From contig CM060073.1 in the NCBI GenBank assembly GCA_030533445.1, forward strand, positions 42,420,428 to 42,484,427: 64,000 nt of DNA. Reading direction: 5' to 3'. The stretch is from Cyprinodon diabolis (Eukaryota > Chordata > Actinopteri > Cyprinodontiformes > Cyprinodontidae). Shown in pieces: positions 44,432-55,926 of this stretch (its first letter is position 1; each line of letters opens with the position of its first letter). Position numbers and translations under genes: made by a program. The notes below the pieces were generated by a model. The model searched no databases. It saw only the letters and a program-made list of their open reading frames with translations, and was not told the DNA's origin.

Positions 44432-46494
44432 CATAAATTGATAACCTCAGATTATTAATCCCAAGGGCTGTGGCGATTCTAGATTTACAAGAGTGGTGTA
44501 AAAATAAGGTGCCGCAAGTGTTTTTTCACAGAATAAAAGTATAAAAACACACAAAAACAAACAAAAAAGGGCAAGAGCACATTGTTTTGAATATTAGGCA
44601 AGCCACAAAGCCAAGGTTGCAGACCCCTTTGCATCTACCAGATGACAAATGTGATCCTATCTTAATACGGTTGAATCTTAAAGTAGTAAAGACTGTAATT
44701 TAAAAATAACTGTTAATGTAAATTATAAAGGCTAAATATTACATTGCTCCAAGGGACAATCTGTTATGGTTCCCTCTGTCGGCCCATGTCATTATAAAAT
44801 TGGTTTAGCATTAGACAGCAAAAACTGATCCAGGTAAGTAAAACATTTTTTTAAATAAGTGCCGTTAATTTGAGTATAGGAAACTACGATGATCTGACCA
44901 AGAAATAAGTTTATGTGACAAGGGATGAGTTTATGTGTGTGTGTGTTTGTCCAGCTGTCTGTGTACAAGATAACTTCAAAAAGTTACTGATTTTAATTAT
45001 ATCTTTACCAGAGGTGCTCTTCATGCCAAGAAACAATCCGTTACATTTTGGTGAGAATCCAGTTTATAATCTGGATAAAGGATTTTTTAAAATGAATTTT
45101 TAACATTGAGATGGTGATTTAATGAGGAAACAAGCAGGTCCCTCTAAACCAGAGGGTGGCAGCAGTGATTACTGATAGCTTGTGTCAGTGAATTTTTTAT
45201 CTTAATCATACATCAGCTTTTCCATTGGAAAGTTGCCTTACCCAGCAACTCAGATCAAGGTAAAATACACTCAACTAGAAAGAAAATGATTTACTTACTT
45301 TTTTAAATTTTTGTCTGGAACTGCCCCTGCAAGGTAAAAACCTAAACAAACCCTTAAGAGTATGGCGATATTTACAGAAATGTATAACAGGAAATGTAGA
45401 AAACAAAGAAGAGGTTCCTCCCATCCCTGGTTGGAGAATACAGCTAAAAAAAAACAACATTATTTTACTTAGAAGATCCTTAAAAGCTAAAGTAGCAGAG
45501 TCCAAATAATGTGAAATCTCTTGCTGATGTCATATCATGCAAGACACCTTCTCTCTAATCAAAAGAAACGCATCACTAGTATGAATTTAAGGCTTAACTG
45601 TATATTTCAGTTATATGTGTAGTTTATTTGTATCCTTATTTTATTCTTATATCTTATTTTACACTGTTTATATGTGAAGGGTTTAATTGTACTGTGTGAG
45701 TTGTAATTTTATTTATTTTATTCTGTCATATTTTATTTTTGCTCTATTGTACAGTATGTACAATCTTATTTTTACCTCTCTTCTGTTAACAGTTGCTCTG
45801 CAAGAAAATAATTTCCTGCAAGGGATTAATAAAATTATTCTGATTCAGGCAGATTCTTGTGAAATTCTTATACAGAGAATGGATTTAATTTATGCACCTT
45901 CAGTTGTTTAATTTATGCCCTAATGCAACAGGCGGATTTTAGGTCTCCTTTTATTGCCTTTCACAGACCCCTCTTAACTAACGTAATAAGGAAAAAAATA
46001 CTTTTAACAGAAAGACGTATTAGTCAGTTTTAATAGAGTCACACACGAGAAATAAGTTTTAAACGAGATTTTTTTAATGAACTAACAGCATCATATCTTT
46101 TAGTAAACTTAATATGATCAGACCATAAATTAAAAAACAGATTTAACTTTATGCAGTATGCACACAGGGAACGTGACAAAGAAAGCAAGAATTTTAAAAT
46201 AAAAAGTCAAACATTCTCCTCATCTCTCAAAATGAAAACAAAAAATACTTATTGAACAAAACTGCTGGCTGTAAAGTCACAAAAAATAGTAACAGGCAAA
46301 TAGTCCCAAAGAAAGTTTACAGTATATCAGCTGGGAGTGGGCTCAATGTTCTCCTTCAGGCGTTAAGGATTTCTTTCAGGCGTGGAACAGCAGCATTGGC
46401 CATGAAAGGAAAAACAATAAGCTTTCTTTAAATCCTCTGTGTCTGAAACATAAATATCGGCTCTTTATGAACAGCCATGACCCTGTAATCCCTC
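44432..46494. other. Intergenic spacer, rnf34 to dgcr6, with probable dgcr6 3'UTR at its right
   Basis: AT-rich, with a short TG repeat near 44936-44946. No gene is seen. The part right of about 46000 may be transcribed as dgcr6 3'UTR. Confidence 0.4.
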
Positions 46495-48340
46495 TCACAG
46501 CAGTCCAGCCTGCGGATCCTTCTGTTGAAGCTTGAGAATCAGTTCAAGCAAGTTCATCTGCATCGTCAGCTCCTGCATTACACAATAGATAAAAGAGCAG
46601 TTAGAGAGGATAGATCTGTGCATCTGATGAATGACTGAATCCTTAAAAAGTAATGTTTTCCATCGTGGCCTGTAAAGATGAATAGACATGAGAACATTAA
46701 CCTGAGGATTAGTGGTGATGTAAAAGCCTGGAACGCCTGCCTTCTCCAACGTGTTCTGCTGGTCAGTCACTTTTTGATCAATTTCTGATACAATCTTCTT
46801 GTCCATCATCTTTTGCTCCTCGCGAACCCGAGCTTCCAAAGCCTGCAACACACCAGCAATGAATATGGCAGCCCAGCTTCAACTCTGAGTAAATATCCTA
46901 AAAAGAGGTGATATTTCTTACCTCAACTTCAGATTGCTGGGTTGATTTGAGAAGCGCAAGGTTGTGCGACTTGCATGACTGTATAGCCTCCTTGTGTTTT
47001 CGGACCAGATCTTGCTTTAGAGCTGAAGAATACAAAGAATGATATTTCATTGGTAATGCTAATTTCTAAGCACTAAGCTTCATTTAAGAAGAGCGCAGGT
47101 CTTTATAAACACACAGGCATGAGGACGATTCATATGCAGATTCGAGGATATTCTGTTTTTAGGTAGGACTGCCACAGACCTTGATGTTCGCAGTGAAGCT
47201 TCTGCCTTTGGTTGTATAGATTTTTTTCTGTGAGATGTTGAATATCCAGAAGGCCCTGCACAATTTCATAGACTGTCCCATCAATGAGGGCCAACGCCAG
47301 GTCGCTCAGCGTGTTGTAGGACAGGCGCTGCTGGAAGGAGCTGATCGTGGAAACAAAAAGAGCGAATAAGAAAAACAACCTGATAACTGATATTCAATTT
47401 TAAACATGAAGAGCTTTAAAGAAACGTAGCTGTCATATTTTCTACTATTGATAAATGTGATTCGTTAATAGTACAAACGTTATTAACAGATTTGCAGCTT
47501 TCACAAAAAAAGAGTGTTTAATACTAGTGTTGCGCCGATGCTATTTTTTGGCCCCGATACCAGGCTGTGCAGTATCGTCCGATACCATCTGTTTGAAATT
47601 GATGTGTGTGTATATATGAAGAACTGCATACTACTTGGATGCAAAATAATTGCCATCATGGCTTTGTCAAGCTGCTGCCTACCTTTGTGAAGGTGGGTCA
47701 GGCCCTGCCCGATACTGCTATCAGTGCAACACTATTTAATACAATTTTTCAATTACAATTGGCTTTCTCAATCTAAATTCTTCAATAGGAGTTATTGTTT
47801 AAAGATGCTGATCAGGAAAATTGTGCCGTGGGAGAATACATTTAAAATTAGTTGGATGTGCCTAACAAATTAAAAAATTTCTGCAGACTACATATCTATC
47901 TCAGCTGATATTTATTACTTTGCACAGCTTTCTCCCTTGTTATGTGATGCTTCTATTGCATGATCTTCTGCATGTAGACAGTTATGTTTATATTTCACTG
48001 ATATTTTTAATTTTGCTGCAGCTTTAAGGAATGCAAACAGTTTGAATTTAAGTTAAAGGTAACACATGTATAAACAAAATAAAAAAAACTATATGGAAAT
48101 TATTGATGTGCTTACTTATAAATGACCATTTCCAATGTGATTGAATGAACAATATGTGAAAGTAACAAAGAACACTGTATCAGCTGTTGAAATGACTCAG
48201 AAGTGAGGAAGAGATGTTCTGAAGGGATGACCATACCTCGGCAAGTCTTTGACTAAAGTTTGCAGTTCAGATAGGAGGTAATAATGTCTTTCCTGCAGTT
48301 TTGTTGGATCACTGTCGGTGACTCCGGGATAATCGTCCAT
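46495..48340 (-). CDS. dgcr6: dgcr6, DiGeorge critical region 6 homologue
   Basis: A small coiled-coil protein; its vertebrate family is linked to neural-crest development and to trafficking of GABA-B receptors, and its biochemical role is poorly known. Five exons on the minus strand: 48237-48340, 47180-47340, 46922-47022, 46702-46842, 46495-46572. They total 585 nt, 194 residues. The junctions restore [10 protein letters not shown] (codon AG|C) and EHQALKQ (codon G|CT). Conserved blocks: [82 protein letters not shown] and [13 protein letters not shown]. The start at MDDYPG is the first ATG in frame; the upstream open frame has none. It is shorter than human DGCR6 (220) mainly at the C-terminus. 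Intron 1 carries a small hAT MITE. Confidence 0.94.
47525..47734. mobile_element. Short hAT MITE with perfect 8-bp target duplication in dgcr6 intron 1
   Basis: Left end TAGTGTTGCGCCGATGC, right end ATCAGTGCAACACTA. The flanks are TTTAATAC on both sides (47517-47524 and 47735-47742). It is 210 bp long, has repeated CCGATAC motifs and no coding capacity. Confidence 0.88.
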
Positions 48341-48665
48341 GTCTCCCACTGAAAGTGTCACCCCCGGTGTCAGATGTTGGTCAAAACATTCAGTTAGCAA
48401 ACGTTACATATTCAGTTAGGCTCATTTAACTGAGTTTATGTCTTAATTTTTTTTTTTAAGAAACGTCGCTGAGGGAATTTAAGCAACGTTTAAAACGAAT
48501 TATTAATTTCTTACGTGACCAAAATTGAACACATGCTATAAAACCCATAAAACTAAACACCACAACAGACTGATAGCTTTACCCGGGGATTCGTTTGTGT
48601 TCTGCTCAAGCTAAAAGGACCCCAAAGTAGCGGACTATAAACCTGCCTGTCTGTAATGTTGAGAT

Positions 48666-48745
48666 TTTCTTCTTCTGTGTTTTTAAAGCCAGTTGACAAA
48701 AAACCTAAAGGTGCATTACCGTCACCTATTGACTGGAGTACGGAT
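48666..48745 (-). repeat. 3' end of the same LINE family as 11974-15319
   Basis: The complement of GGTGCATTACCGTCACCTAT with TCTTCTTCTG at its left matches the LINE 3'UTR motif GTGGCGGTAATGC followed by a GAA-rich tail. Only about 80 bp remain. It lies just upstream of the dgcr6 5' end. Confidence 0.6.
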
Positions 48746-48838
48746 CAGGATTTAAGTTATAAACTTTATTACTTTAAAAATTCTAGTTATAATAAGAAAA
48801 CTTAAATATATGTATTCCGTAAAAATTCAAAAAATATC

Positions 48839-48907
48839 CACTGGACTTGGTTTTCAAGATTTGAAGACGTTTCGCCACCTCTCCAGGAAGCTTTCTCAAT
48901 TCAAATG
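48839..48907 (+). repeat. Penelope-like terminal fragment
   Basis: Contains CCACTGGACTTGGTTTTCAA, TTTGAAGACGTTTCG and CCAGGAAGCTTTCTCAATTC. It is the same arm sequence as at 4883 and 5802. Confidence 0.65.
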
Positions 48908-49449
48908 TCTTAAATATATGTATTTAAACACAAACTATATCTCTATAAAATCTTTAAATTAATATTTTTTTCCCCTATAACTATAAATAAAACATATTCT
49001 AACTGTATCCATATTGGTATATTCTAAAAAAGATATGCACAAATGTTTCCTGTCGTTATTTTATTTGGGTGTACTATTTAACCCCATATGAAAAAAACTC
49101 AACTTTAAATTGATATTTTCTTGTTTCTTTATTATATTATATTTATTAATATATTGTATTATATATTTACCCTTTTTACTTTAGATACTTTTAGATTTAA
49201 CTTTGCATTCCCACGTTTTCCTATTTCTCTCACCATTTCGTAACCTAAAGCTTAACTATCTGCCCACTCTTAACTTCAGTTTTACAAACTTTTACATTTA
49301 ATTCCACATCAATGCTTTTTACTACATTTTTTCTGATCTATAAACCTAATGTGCAATAAAACCTGACCCATACTAGTTTATTTTAATTGAAAGAAAAAAA
49401 CAAAAGCAGAAGAAACAATGGTAGTTTTATGATACTTTATGATATTTTA

Positions 49450-50850
49450 TAAGAGAGATGCGGTGTACATGGATAAGGCAAAAGATACCTATGTACGATC
49501 TAGAGTCAGGTGGATTGAAGAGCAGAGGAAATACGGCTTTCTTTTGTACATTAGAAAAACCTAGAAAGGATTGGGATTCAATGGACTTAAATTTACAAAA
49601 GATGTATTCAAATTTAACAATCCTCTTTACATATCTCCACAGATAGAGAAAAAAATTATAATTTTTTTTAGATTAGAAAAAAAAAACTGAGGATAAGTTA
49701 AGAATTACTGACTTTGCAGTGAGAAATGAGGTGTGTGAAAGCTCACCTGGGTTGAATGTATGAAAAGCTCACTTCTATAGATATTTCAGGTGGATTTATG
49801 ATCTAAACATGTTACCAGGAAGGAAACATGAAACTAGGGCTGCAACTAACGATTATTTTGCAAATCGATTAATCTGCGGATTATTTTTTCAAATAATAAT
49901 TGGATAGCAAAATGTTCTTTAAAGAACATTCTTTTTGCAAAATGAAACCAGGTGAAAATAAATCTTTTCCACTTGGGGAGTTCTGGATAGAGCGTATTAT
50001 CTTAAATGCAAAATGTTTGCATATATTTTTTTACAACTTTGGTATAATTGCTGCTCAAGGTGGATTTGTTCTGTCAGCTAAAGGCATGTTTTAGAGTCTC
50101 TAAACTCGAGTTAACGATTAATCGATTACGTAATTAGTTGACCACTCTTTCAATTACAATTAATCACTATCAATCCAATTAATTGTTTCAACCCTAAATG
50201 AAACAAGGGCTTATAAAACTAATCTAAAAAACTAGAAAGTATTAGAAAAACCTTACTAACTTCAGACGTATTACAGTTTCGAAATATAAACTTCAAGATC
50301 CTCCCAACAGTTTTGGCAAAAAATTTCAAGTCTGGCTCCTCTTAACTGATTATTTCCACACAATCTGTGTTTTTTTAACAGGGACTTCCATCCATAACAA
50401 AGATTAAAGGTTAAGGGCCTTAATGATTATAGCCGTCTAAGACAGAATGCTGGCATTATTTTATTTCTTTGATTTTCAGAACTCATTTAATACTCTGAAA
50501 CAAATATGTACTCTCCACTCGTGAGACAGTTTGGATTTGGTAAAAGGTTTCTTGATATGACTACAATTTTGATGAAGACAAAGAATAACAGGTTTCTAAA
50601 ATACTGACATTGTTTGTTAAAAAGTGGAATCTTTATTCGGGCTGACATATCCTGCCAATCACTAGCTGCCCCTCAGAGACGCATTGAGGAGATTAACAAG
50701 ATCAATTTTAATCTCATTTGGAAAAATTAGCTTCACTATTTTTTGAAAAAATTTTTTTTGAAAAACATTATAGAAGTGGTATCAAGGCAATTGGTTTTGA
50801 AATTATGAATTGAATATAGAAAATTAGATGGCTCCAATCCCTTTAAAGAA
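49450..50850 (+). pseudogene. Decayed L1-like LINE ORF2 remnant, interrupted by a MITE
   Basis: The left piece reads DKAKDTYVRSRVRWIEEQRK, like the KA-AYVRSRARWLEEGE segment of L1 ORF2. The right piece (about 50610-50750) reads KSGIFIRADISCQSLAA and later EEINKINFNLIWK across frame changes, like the RT C-terminal region. The pieces are separated by the insertion at 49835-50196. Many stops and frameshifts. Confidence 0.5.
49835..50196 (+). mobile_element. hAT MITE, TAGGGCTGCAACTAACGA family, nested in the L1-like remnant
   Basis: Ends TAGGGCTGCAACTAACGATT and AATTGTTTCAACCCTA. Flanks CATGAAAC (49827-49834) and AATGAAAC (50197-50204) match at 7 of 8. The subterminal parts are rich in ATTAATCG. 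Confidence 0.85.
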
Positions 50851-51104
50851 ATGTTGATCTTACTTATTTGTAGTGTCCATATTTATAACTCACAAAGTTG
50901 AAGGTAATGAGTTGATAGTAAAATGTCTATACTAATAGTTTTATTATGACAGTATAGAATTAAACATTTATTGTGAGTCCTGCACATCTTGTATCATCCA
51001 AATCTATTAATGTCGCTCCATTTTCTCTTTTATTATTTTTTTTAACATATTTGACCTGTTCATTTGGGGCATAATTTATAATTTCTAGTCATTAGCAGAA
51101 CGAG

Positions 51105-51325
51105 GGTCAGTTAAACAACCTTCTGCCCAGGTCGATTCGGGGTTCAAGGAGACAGAATCAGACATACAGAAAGAACATAGAAGCACTGATCTATAAAACC
51201 TTTCTATGCTAGAAAATGTAACGATAAACTAGCTCCACAGATGGCTCTGCCAAGAAGAAAATAGTTAACTAGATAAACTCTGAGTTGGTTTTCATGTCAA
51301 AGGGATGAAAGAGAGCACTTACAGA
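51105..51325. repeat. Partial copy of the fish repeat seen at 24655
   Basis: Contains GTCGATTCGGGGTTCAAGGA, GACAGAATCAGACATACAGA and TCATGTCAAAGGGATGAAAG, parallel to 24925-25070. Confidence 0.55.
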
Positions 51326-51859
51326 AATATTTCATTAAAATTTTAAGATTTGTGTAAATTTATTACATAACAATTTTTTTTCTTGAAGATTTAAACTCAA
51401 ACCTATTAAACCTTAAATGACACATATTTATTTGTATAATAAAGCTTATGTATTTAAAAACAGCATCATCAGGTTTATGTACTCAGTATTAATAAAACAT
51501 GTTTACTCAAAAGTAATACTATAGTTTGTATTTATTTTAAATAAATAGCATTTATTGTTTGAATTGAATTGAATTAACTTGATTATTATGCAGTTCAAAC
51601 AAATAAATTCTATATATTTGGAATACGTTAACTAATCATTATTAGTATACTTTATTTATTCTAAATACATATCCTGACAGTTGAATGTATTTTAAATATA
51701 TAAACCATATCAAATGAATACATTTGCATCGTGTAAGCTTTATTAAATACGTGTGTGTTAAAATGTTGGAAAAAAGGTAAAAGGGAATTTGTTATGTAAT
51801 AGAATTACATACATCTTGAAATTAGGTAGAAATATTTTTGTGAGTGTAGTCACTGTTAA

Positions 51860-52038
51860 TTATCTCACTGTAGGATAAAGAGTATCTATAGATTCAAGCT
51901 GGAGAAAAGTCGCAGGTGATGAAGCAGACTGAAGACGTTTTATCATTGTCTCCTCATTCTTTAATCTTTTCTGCTTTTTCCTGTTTCTCCTTTCCTGTTC
52001 TACTTTCATTGCAGTGTCCATATAATCTTTAATACTTC
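51860..52038 (-). CDS. Candidate terminal exon of an unidentified gene
   Basis: The minus strand has a good acceptor (TTTAATTTAATTCATGCAG) and then an open frame of 58 full codons to TAA: SIKDYMDTAMKVEQERRNRK, then KQKRLKNEETMIKRLQSASS and TFLQLESIDTLYPTVR. It looks like the helical, Lys/Glu-rich C-terminus of a coiled-coil protein. I do not recognise the family and found no upstream exons between here and rasal1. The last part is duplicated in degraded form at 52503-52676. It could be a lone leftover exon. Confidence 0.35.
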
Positions 52039-52228
52039 CTGCATGAATTAAATTAAAGCAATTTATATGCATAAATCAAGCAGAACACTATGGCGATAGC
52101 AGTACTGCTCCACTTGTGAAAGCAAAATCTGCTGGGCTCTTTTTTGGCTTCAAGACAATTATTCCTATTGCCAACATTGTCAGACAGGACACTGTAAAAA
52201 ATAAAATAAAAATAAATAAAGAGAAAGG

Positions 52229-52366
52229 TCCATCCATCCATCCATCCATCCATCCATCCATCCATCCATCCATCCATCCATCCATCCGTCTGTCCATCCA
52301 TCCATCCATCCATCCATCCATCCATCCATCCATCCATCCATCCATCCATCCATCCATCCATCCATC
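52229..52366. repeat. Long (ATCC)n tetranucleotide array
   Basis: About 34 units with one CCGTCTGT interruption. It is joined on its right to a Rex3 3' end and is probably the expanded Rex3 tail. Confidence 0.95.
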
Positions 52367-52442
52367 TTCTTCTGCTTATCCAGGGTCGGGTTGTGGGGGC
52401 AGCAGCTTCAGTAGGGAGACCTAGACATCCCTCTTCCCAGCC
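52367..52442 (-). repeat. Rex3 3'-end fragment
   Basis: TCTGCTTATCCAGGGTCGGG and GGGGGCAGCAGCTTCAGTAG parallel the Rex3 3' end at 38802-38880. Only about 75 bp remain. Confidence 0.8.
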
Positions 52443-52848
52443 GCGAACAAGATATGGGACCATTTTTATTTCATTTTTGCTGGCTTCCTATTTGTATAAT
52501 TATGCATCATGTAAGCTTTATTTAAAATTATGAAAAAAAAAGTCCAAAGGGAATTTTCTATCTAATAGAATTACATACGTCTTCAAATTTAGTAAAAATA
52601 TTTTTGTGAGTGTAGTCACAGTAAATTATTACACTATAGGATAAAGAGTATCTATACATTTAAGCTGGAGAAAAGTCCAATTTTCTTACTACAGCTTTCA
52701 AGATATGCAACCATTTATATTTCATTTTTGCTGGCTTCATAACAGTGCACTTTAGCAGTTAAAGATGCTTTTGTCTGCTTTGTTACGTATCACAGACAGA
52801 TGGCGCTGTATACTAAAATAAGGGAGTGACTAAATGAAACATCTATAA

Positions 52849-53787
52849 CAGGTGTCTTCAACGTTTTCCAGGCCAAGGACCCCCAAACTGATAGCCAGAT
52901 GGAGTGGGGACCCCCTAATTATATATATTGTTTAAAATTGTGTTCTATCAAACTGGTCCTATAGTCACTGTATTACAGATGGAGTAATGTAACGAAATTC
53001 ATTTCCCTCTGGGATTAATAAATTGTTTCTGATTCTGATTCCTGGTTGATGGAACAGGTGTTGTGAATGAAATGGTGCCCAGCTTGTGTGTTGCTGAATG
53101 TGTGCATTGATGACTGAGAGACATCTTCTGCCTCCATTTATCTGTTTACTACAGTGTGTTGAATTCATGTTAATGTGGATTTAAAGACATTTCAATTAGT
53201 GGAATAAATTGCTGGGGGGAATATAAAAAAAATGGTTTAGGTTACAGCTATCCTATATACCTGTTTGACGTCTTTTCTCTGGCTAATTTTTCATTTATGT
53301 TGAAGACTATCTGAAAATATAACATATTTTTTTAGAACTTTAAACAATGTTATATTGTTCATTCATATTTCCAAAAAGAAGAAAAAAACTTTTTAAGATT
53401 AGATATTTTATGCTTCAAATCTTGATATTCTTTCTCTGAAATTTTGAAGAACTAAAAAAATCTAGTCAGTTTCTGTTCTTACTATTAAACTTATTGGGAC
53501 AACAATGACAAGAAATGTTTTTTATATCTTCTCATTTCCACTCTTTTGTCAGATTTTTTACTTATTTTTACTCAGAAACACAGATCTGCAATGATGACTG
53601 AAAGACATCTTCTGCCTCAATTTATCTTACTACAGTGTGTTGAATTCATGTTAATGTGTATTTAAAGACATTTCAATTAGTGGAAAAAAAGATTACAGGG
53701 GGGAATATATAAAAAAAAAGTCTAATCAACCATCCAGCACCTCCTTGGACCCCCTAGGGGTCACAGACTCCCTGTTGAAGACCTCTG
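52849..53787 (+). mobile_element. hAT MITE, GGTCTTCAAC family, with internal duplication
   Basis: Left end CAGGTGTCTTCAACGTTTTC, right end CCCTGTTGAAGACCTCTG. Flanks ATCTATAA (52841-52848) and ATCTATAC (53788-53795) match at 7 of 8. A segment of about 120 bp (53105-53225) is repeated directly at 53594-53715, each with GACATCTTCTGCCTC and GTGTGTTGAATTCATGTTAA. Confidence 0.88.
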
Positions 53788-54074
53788 ATCTATACTACTA
53801 CAAGTGTTTTCTCAATAAAGCTTTCTATTCAGAAGACATTAAATAGTTTTTAAATTGAAAAAGACGAAGAACCTAGCATTGTTGTTTAGTAAACATGCAG
53901 CCATTACAGTTTAATTTATTGTTTTTTTTTATCTTGGTGTTTTCCCTCCTCATCAACATTAAATTAAAAACCAAATGAGAAAGATGGTTAGAGTGTTTAC
54001 CCTTTTGAGACGAAATGATTTGGTATAAAACAAGTGTTTGTAGAGGCGACGATTCGATTGTTTGTTCACATTCA

Positions 54075-55238
54075 GAGGCGCACCTTGTCAACAGGCAAAC
54101 CAAGCAACTGCTTGGAGCCCCGAGCCGCTGGGGGCCCCCCCGAGAGCCAGCTACTGTACACCCGGTAGATAAACAGCAACAGGCGAGCATGAAGTGGCAA
54201 CGCTATAGTGACTGAGGAGATGCACAACTGCATATAAAAATTCTGATTGGATGGAATGTTGATTGACATTGGCTTTGCCCAGTCAGCCCAGCCCAGGTGG
54301 ATAACTTCCCTTAATGAAAATGAACGTTGCCTAGCGAATGGGTGATGTTGTAGGCCTATCGTTCAGTAAATTGGAAAGCAATTAAGTAACTAAGCTGAAG
54401 GAAAATGAAGAGGAGCTATCCATCTGGTAGCGAGAAGAAGAAGAAGAAAAAAGAAGAAGAAGCAAAAAGAAAGAAAGACAGTGGTAAGTGGGGCAGATAA
54501 TGATTTCAGCATAACATTAACAGTAAATGACTACTGTCATTGAAATGATGCTACTTTGTCTTCTAATGGGGAGACAGCAGCTATAGCGTTAAGTGAATGC
54601 TATGATAGCAATGAATAATGATAGCTAAGTCCAAGGAGAACAATTAAACATTTTTAACCAAATCTTTCATATCTCTCCTCAGGATCATTGCTTAAATTTA
54701 TAACAAAACAGACAGATAAAGTGCCCCTACCAAATGCTGATGATGGAAACCGTAAGTCCAATGTTCCACTTGAATTGTTAACTGTAACTGTTTAATTGCT
54801 AATTGTAAAGATTATTTATGGCACAATTTGGAGGACTTAGTGTCTGTATTTGCACAAGCCAAGGCCCGTAAGCAGCAATTCTGAAAGCAGTATAGGACCC
54901 CAATAATTTCACTACACTTACTATACTTTATATTTTGTACAAAGTTTATATTGGGTTTTTAAAGTATTTTACTGTTTTTTATTTTTATACTATTTACTGT
55001 TTTTTTTATTTTATTATACATTTATTTTAATTTATTAAATTATTCTTTACATTTATTCTTTTATATTTTCCAAAATAACAAGGTTGTTCATGTTTAGAAC
55101 ATTTGGAATAAAAAAAGGTATTATTTAATACATTTTTCGTTGGTGTCAGATTATTTATTAATAGTGACGAACACTGGTCGGTAGGGCCCCCTATGATTTT
55201 TTGCTCTGGGGCCCCCATTGACTCTAGAATCGCCTCTG
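54075..55238 (+). mobile_element. hAT element (CAGAGGCG ends) retaining two transposase-gene exons
   Basis: Left end CAGAGGCGCACCTTG, right end TCTAGAATCGCCTCTG. The flanks are TTCACATT (54067-54074) and TTTACATT (55239-55246). It is 1164 bp long. It includes a start region and two spliceable exons typical of fish ZMYM-like hAT genes, but the catalytic region is deleted. Confidence 0.88.
54405..54751 (+). pseudogene. First two exons of a ZMYM-like hAT transposase gene
   Basis: Exon 54405-54483 reads MKRSYPSGSEKKKKKKEEEA then KRKKDS and ends G|GTAAGT. Exon 54683-54751 begins after CTCTCCTCAG, reads GSLLKFITKQTDKVPLPNAD and ends C|GTAAGT. Both splice sites are intact and the lysine-rich start is typical of this transposon group. 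Everything after is lost within the element. Confidence 0.6.
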
Positions 55239-55250
55239 TTTACATTGGGC

Positions 55251-55926
55251 CAGTGGCGGAGCTAGATGGGGGGGGGGGGGGGGGGGGGGGGGGGGACAGG
55301 GGTCCCTTGGCCACCCTTACCATTTTCTTCCATTCGATACAGACGGTGGCAGCAGTACTTCTCTCAAGTGGAATATTCAGACATTTAAAATTTTCACATA
55401 TCAACAGTTACTTGACAACAAAAACAGAATTCATGCTATTTTCAGAAACAGATTTTATGTTTTATGGGGTAAAGAGAAAATTATGTCTCTGTAAGTCATC
55501 TAGGATCTTCAGTGAAATCATAGATAAAAACTATTTTAATAAAAACTTATTAAATAATCAATTTATGTAGATATTAGTGCTTTTAAATATCAATTTTATG
55601 CAGAATGATTGTTGATAAAAGTAGGTGGGTAATGACAATGGAAAAGATGTTTGCCCCAGAACTCAAACCTCAAAGAATTATTTCCACTATACCTTTTATC
55701 TAGAAATTACAGATGTTTAAATATATTTGTTTATTTGTTAGCAAAGGCTTTAGGAAAGTGTAGCTGGTCTTTATTTAGAAAATATGGATATTGTGTTGTT
55801 AATTTCCCTGTAGGAACAGCATAGATTGACCCTGAGGTTCTGGCACCTATGCGCTTTCGGACACCCCTCAGTGTACATCGGTTATTGCCTGGCCACCTTT
55901 ATAAAAATGTTCTGGCTACGCCTCTG
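55251..55926 (+). mobile_element. Second hAT element with perfect 8-bp target duplication, 12 bp from the first
   Basis: Left end CAGTGGCGGAGCTAGA, right end TTCTGGCTACGCCTCTG. The flanks are CATTGGGC on both sides (55243-55250 and 55927-55934). It is 676 bp long with a G28 run near its left end. No coding capacity. Confidence 0.92.
55268..55295. repeat. G28 homopolymer inside the hAT element
   Basis: A run of 28 guanines. It can form G-quadruplexes and is likely to be length-variable or to carry sequencing error. Confidence 0.9.

Larger units (their letters stand above)
51725..52738. repeat. Local duplication of the candidate exon tail with an inserted (ATCC)n block
   Basis: 51725-51906 and 52503-52676 are related (both contain TATTTTTGTGAGTGTAGTCAC and AGGATAAAGAGTATCTATA). 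A second pair, 52447-52487 and 52697-52738, shares TTTCATTTTTGCTGGCTTC. The right copy of the exon tail still reads TFLQLKCIDTLYPIV before a stop. Confidence 0.7.

Noticed and set aside
43941..44439. Target duplication for the MITE beside rnf34
   Set aside because: CGTTAGTT and CATAAATT share only 5 of 8 bases, too weak to count.
52229..52366. Regular repeat array that could suggest a CRISPR
   Set aside because: It is a 4-bp microsatellite with no spacers, in a vertebrate genome.
52053..52463. Open frames reading repeated MDGW or HPSI units
   Set aside because: They are translations of the (ATCC)n/(GGAT)n tetranucleotide array. The same applies near 9582, 38768 and 63580.
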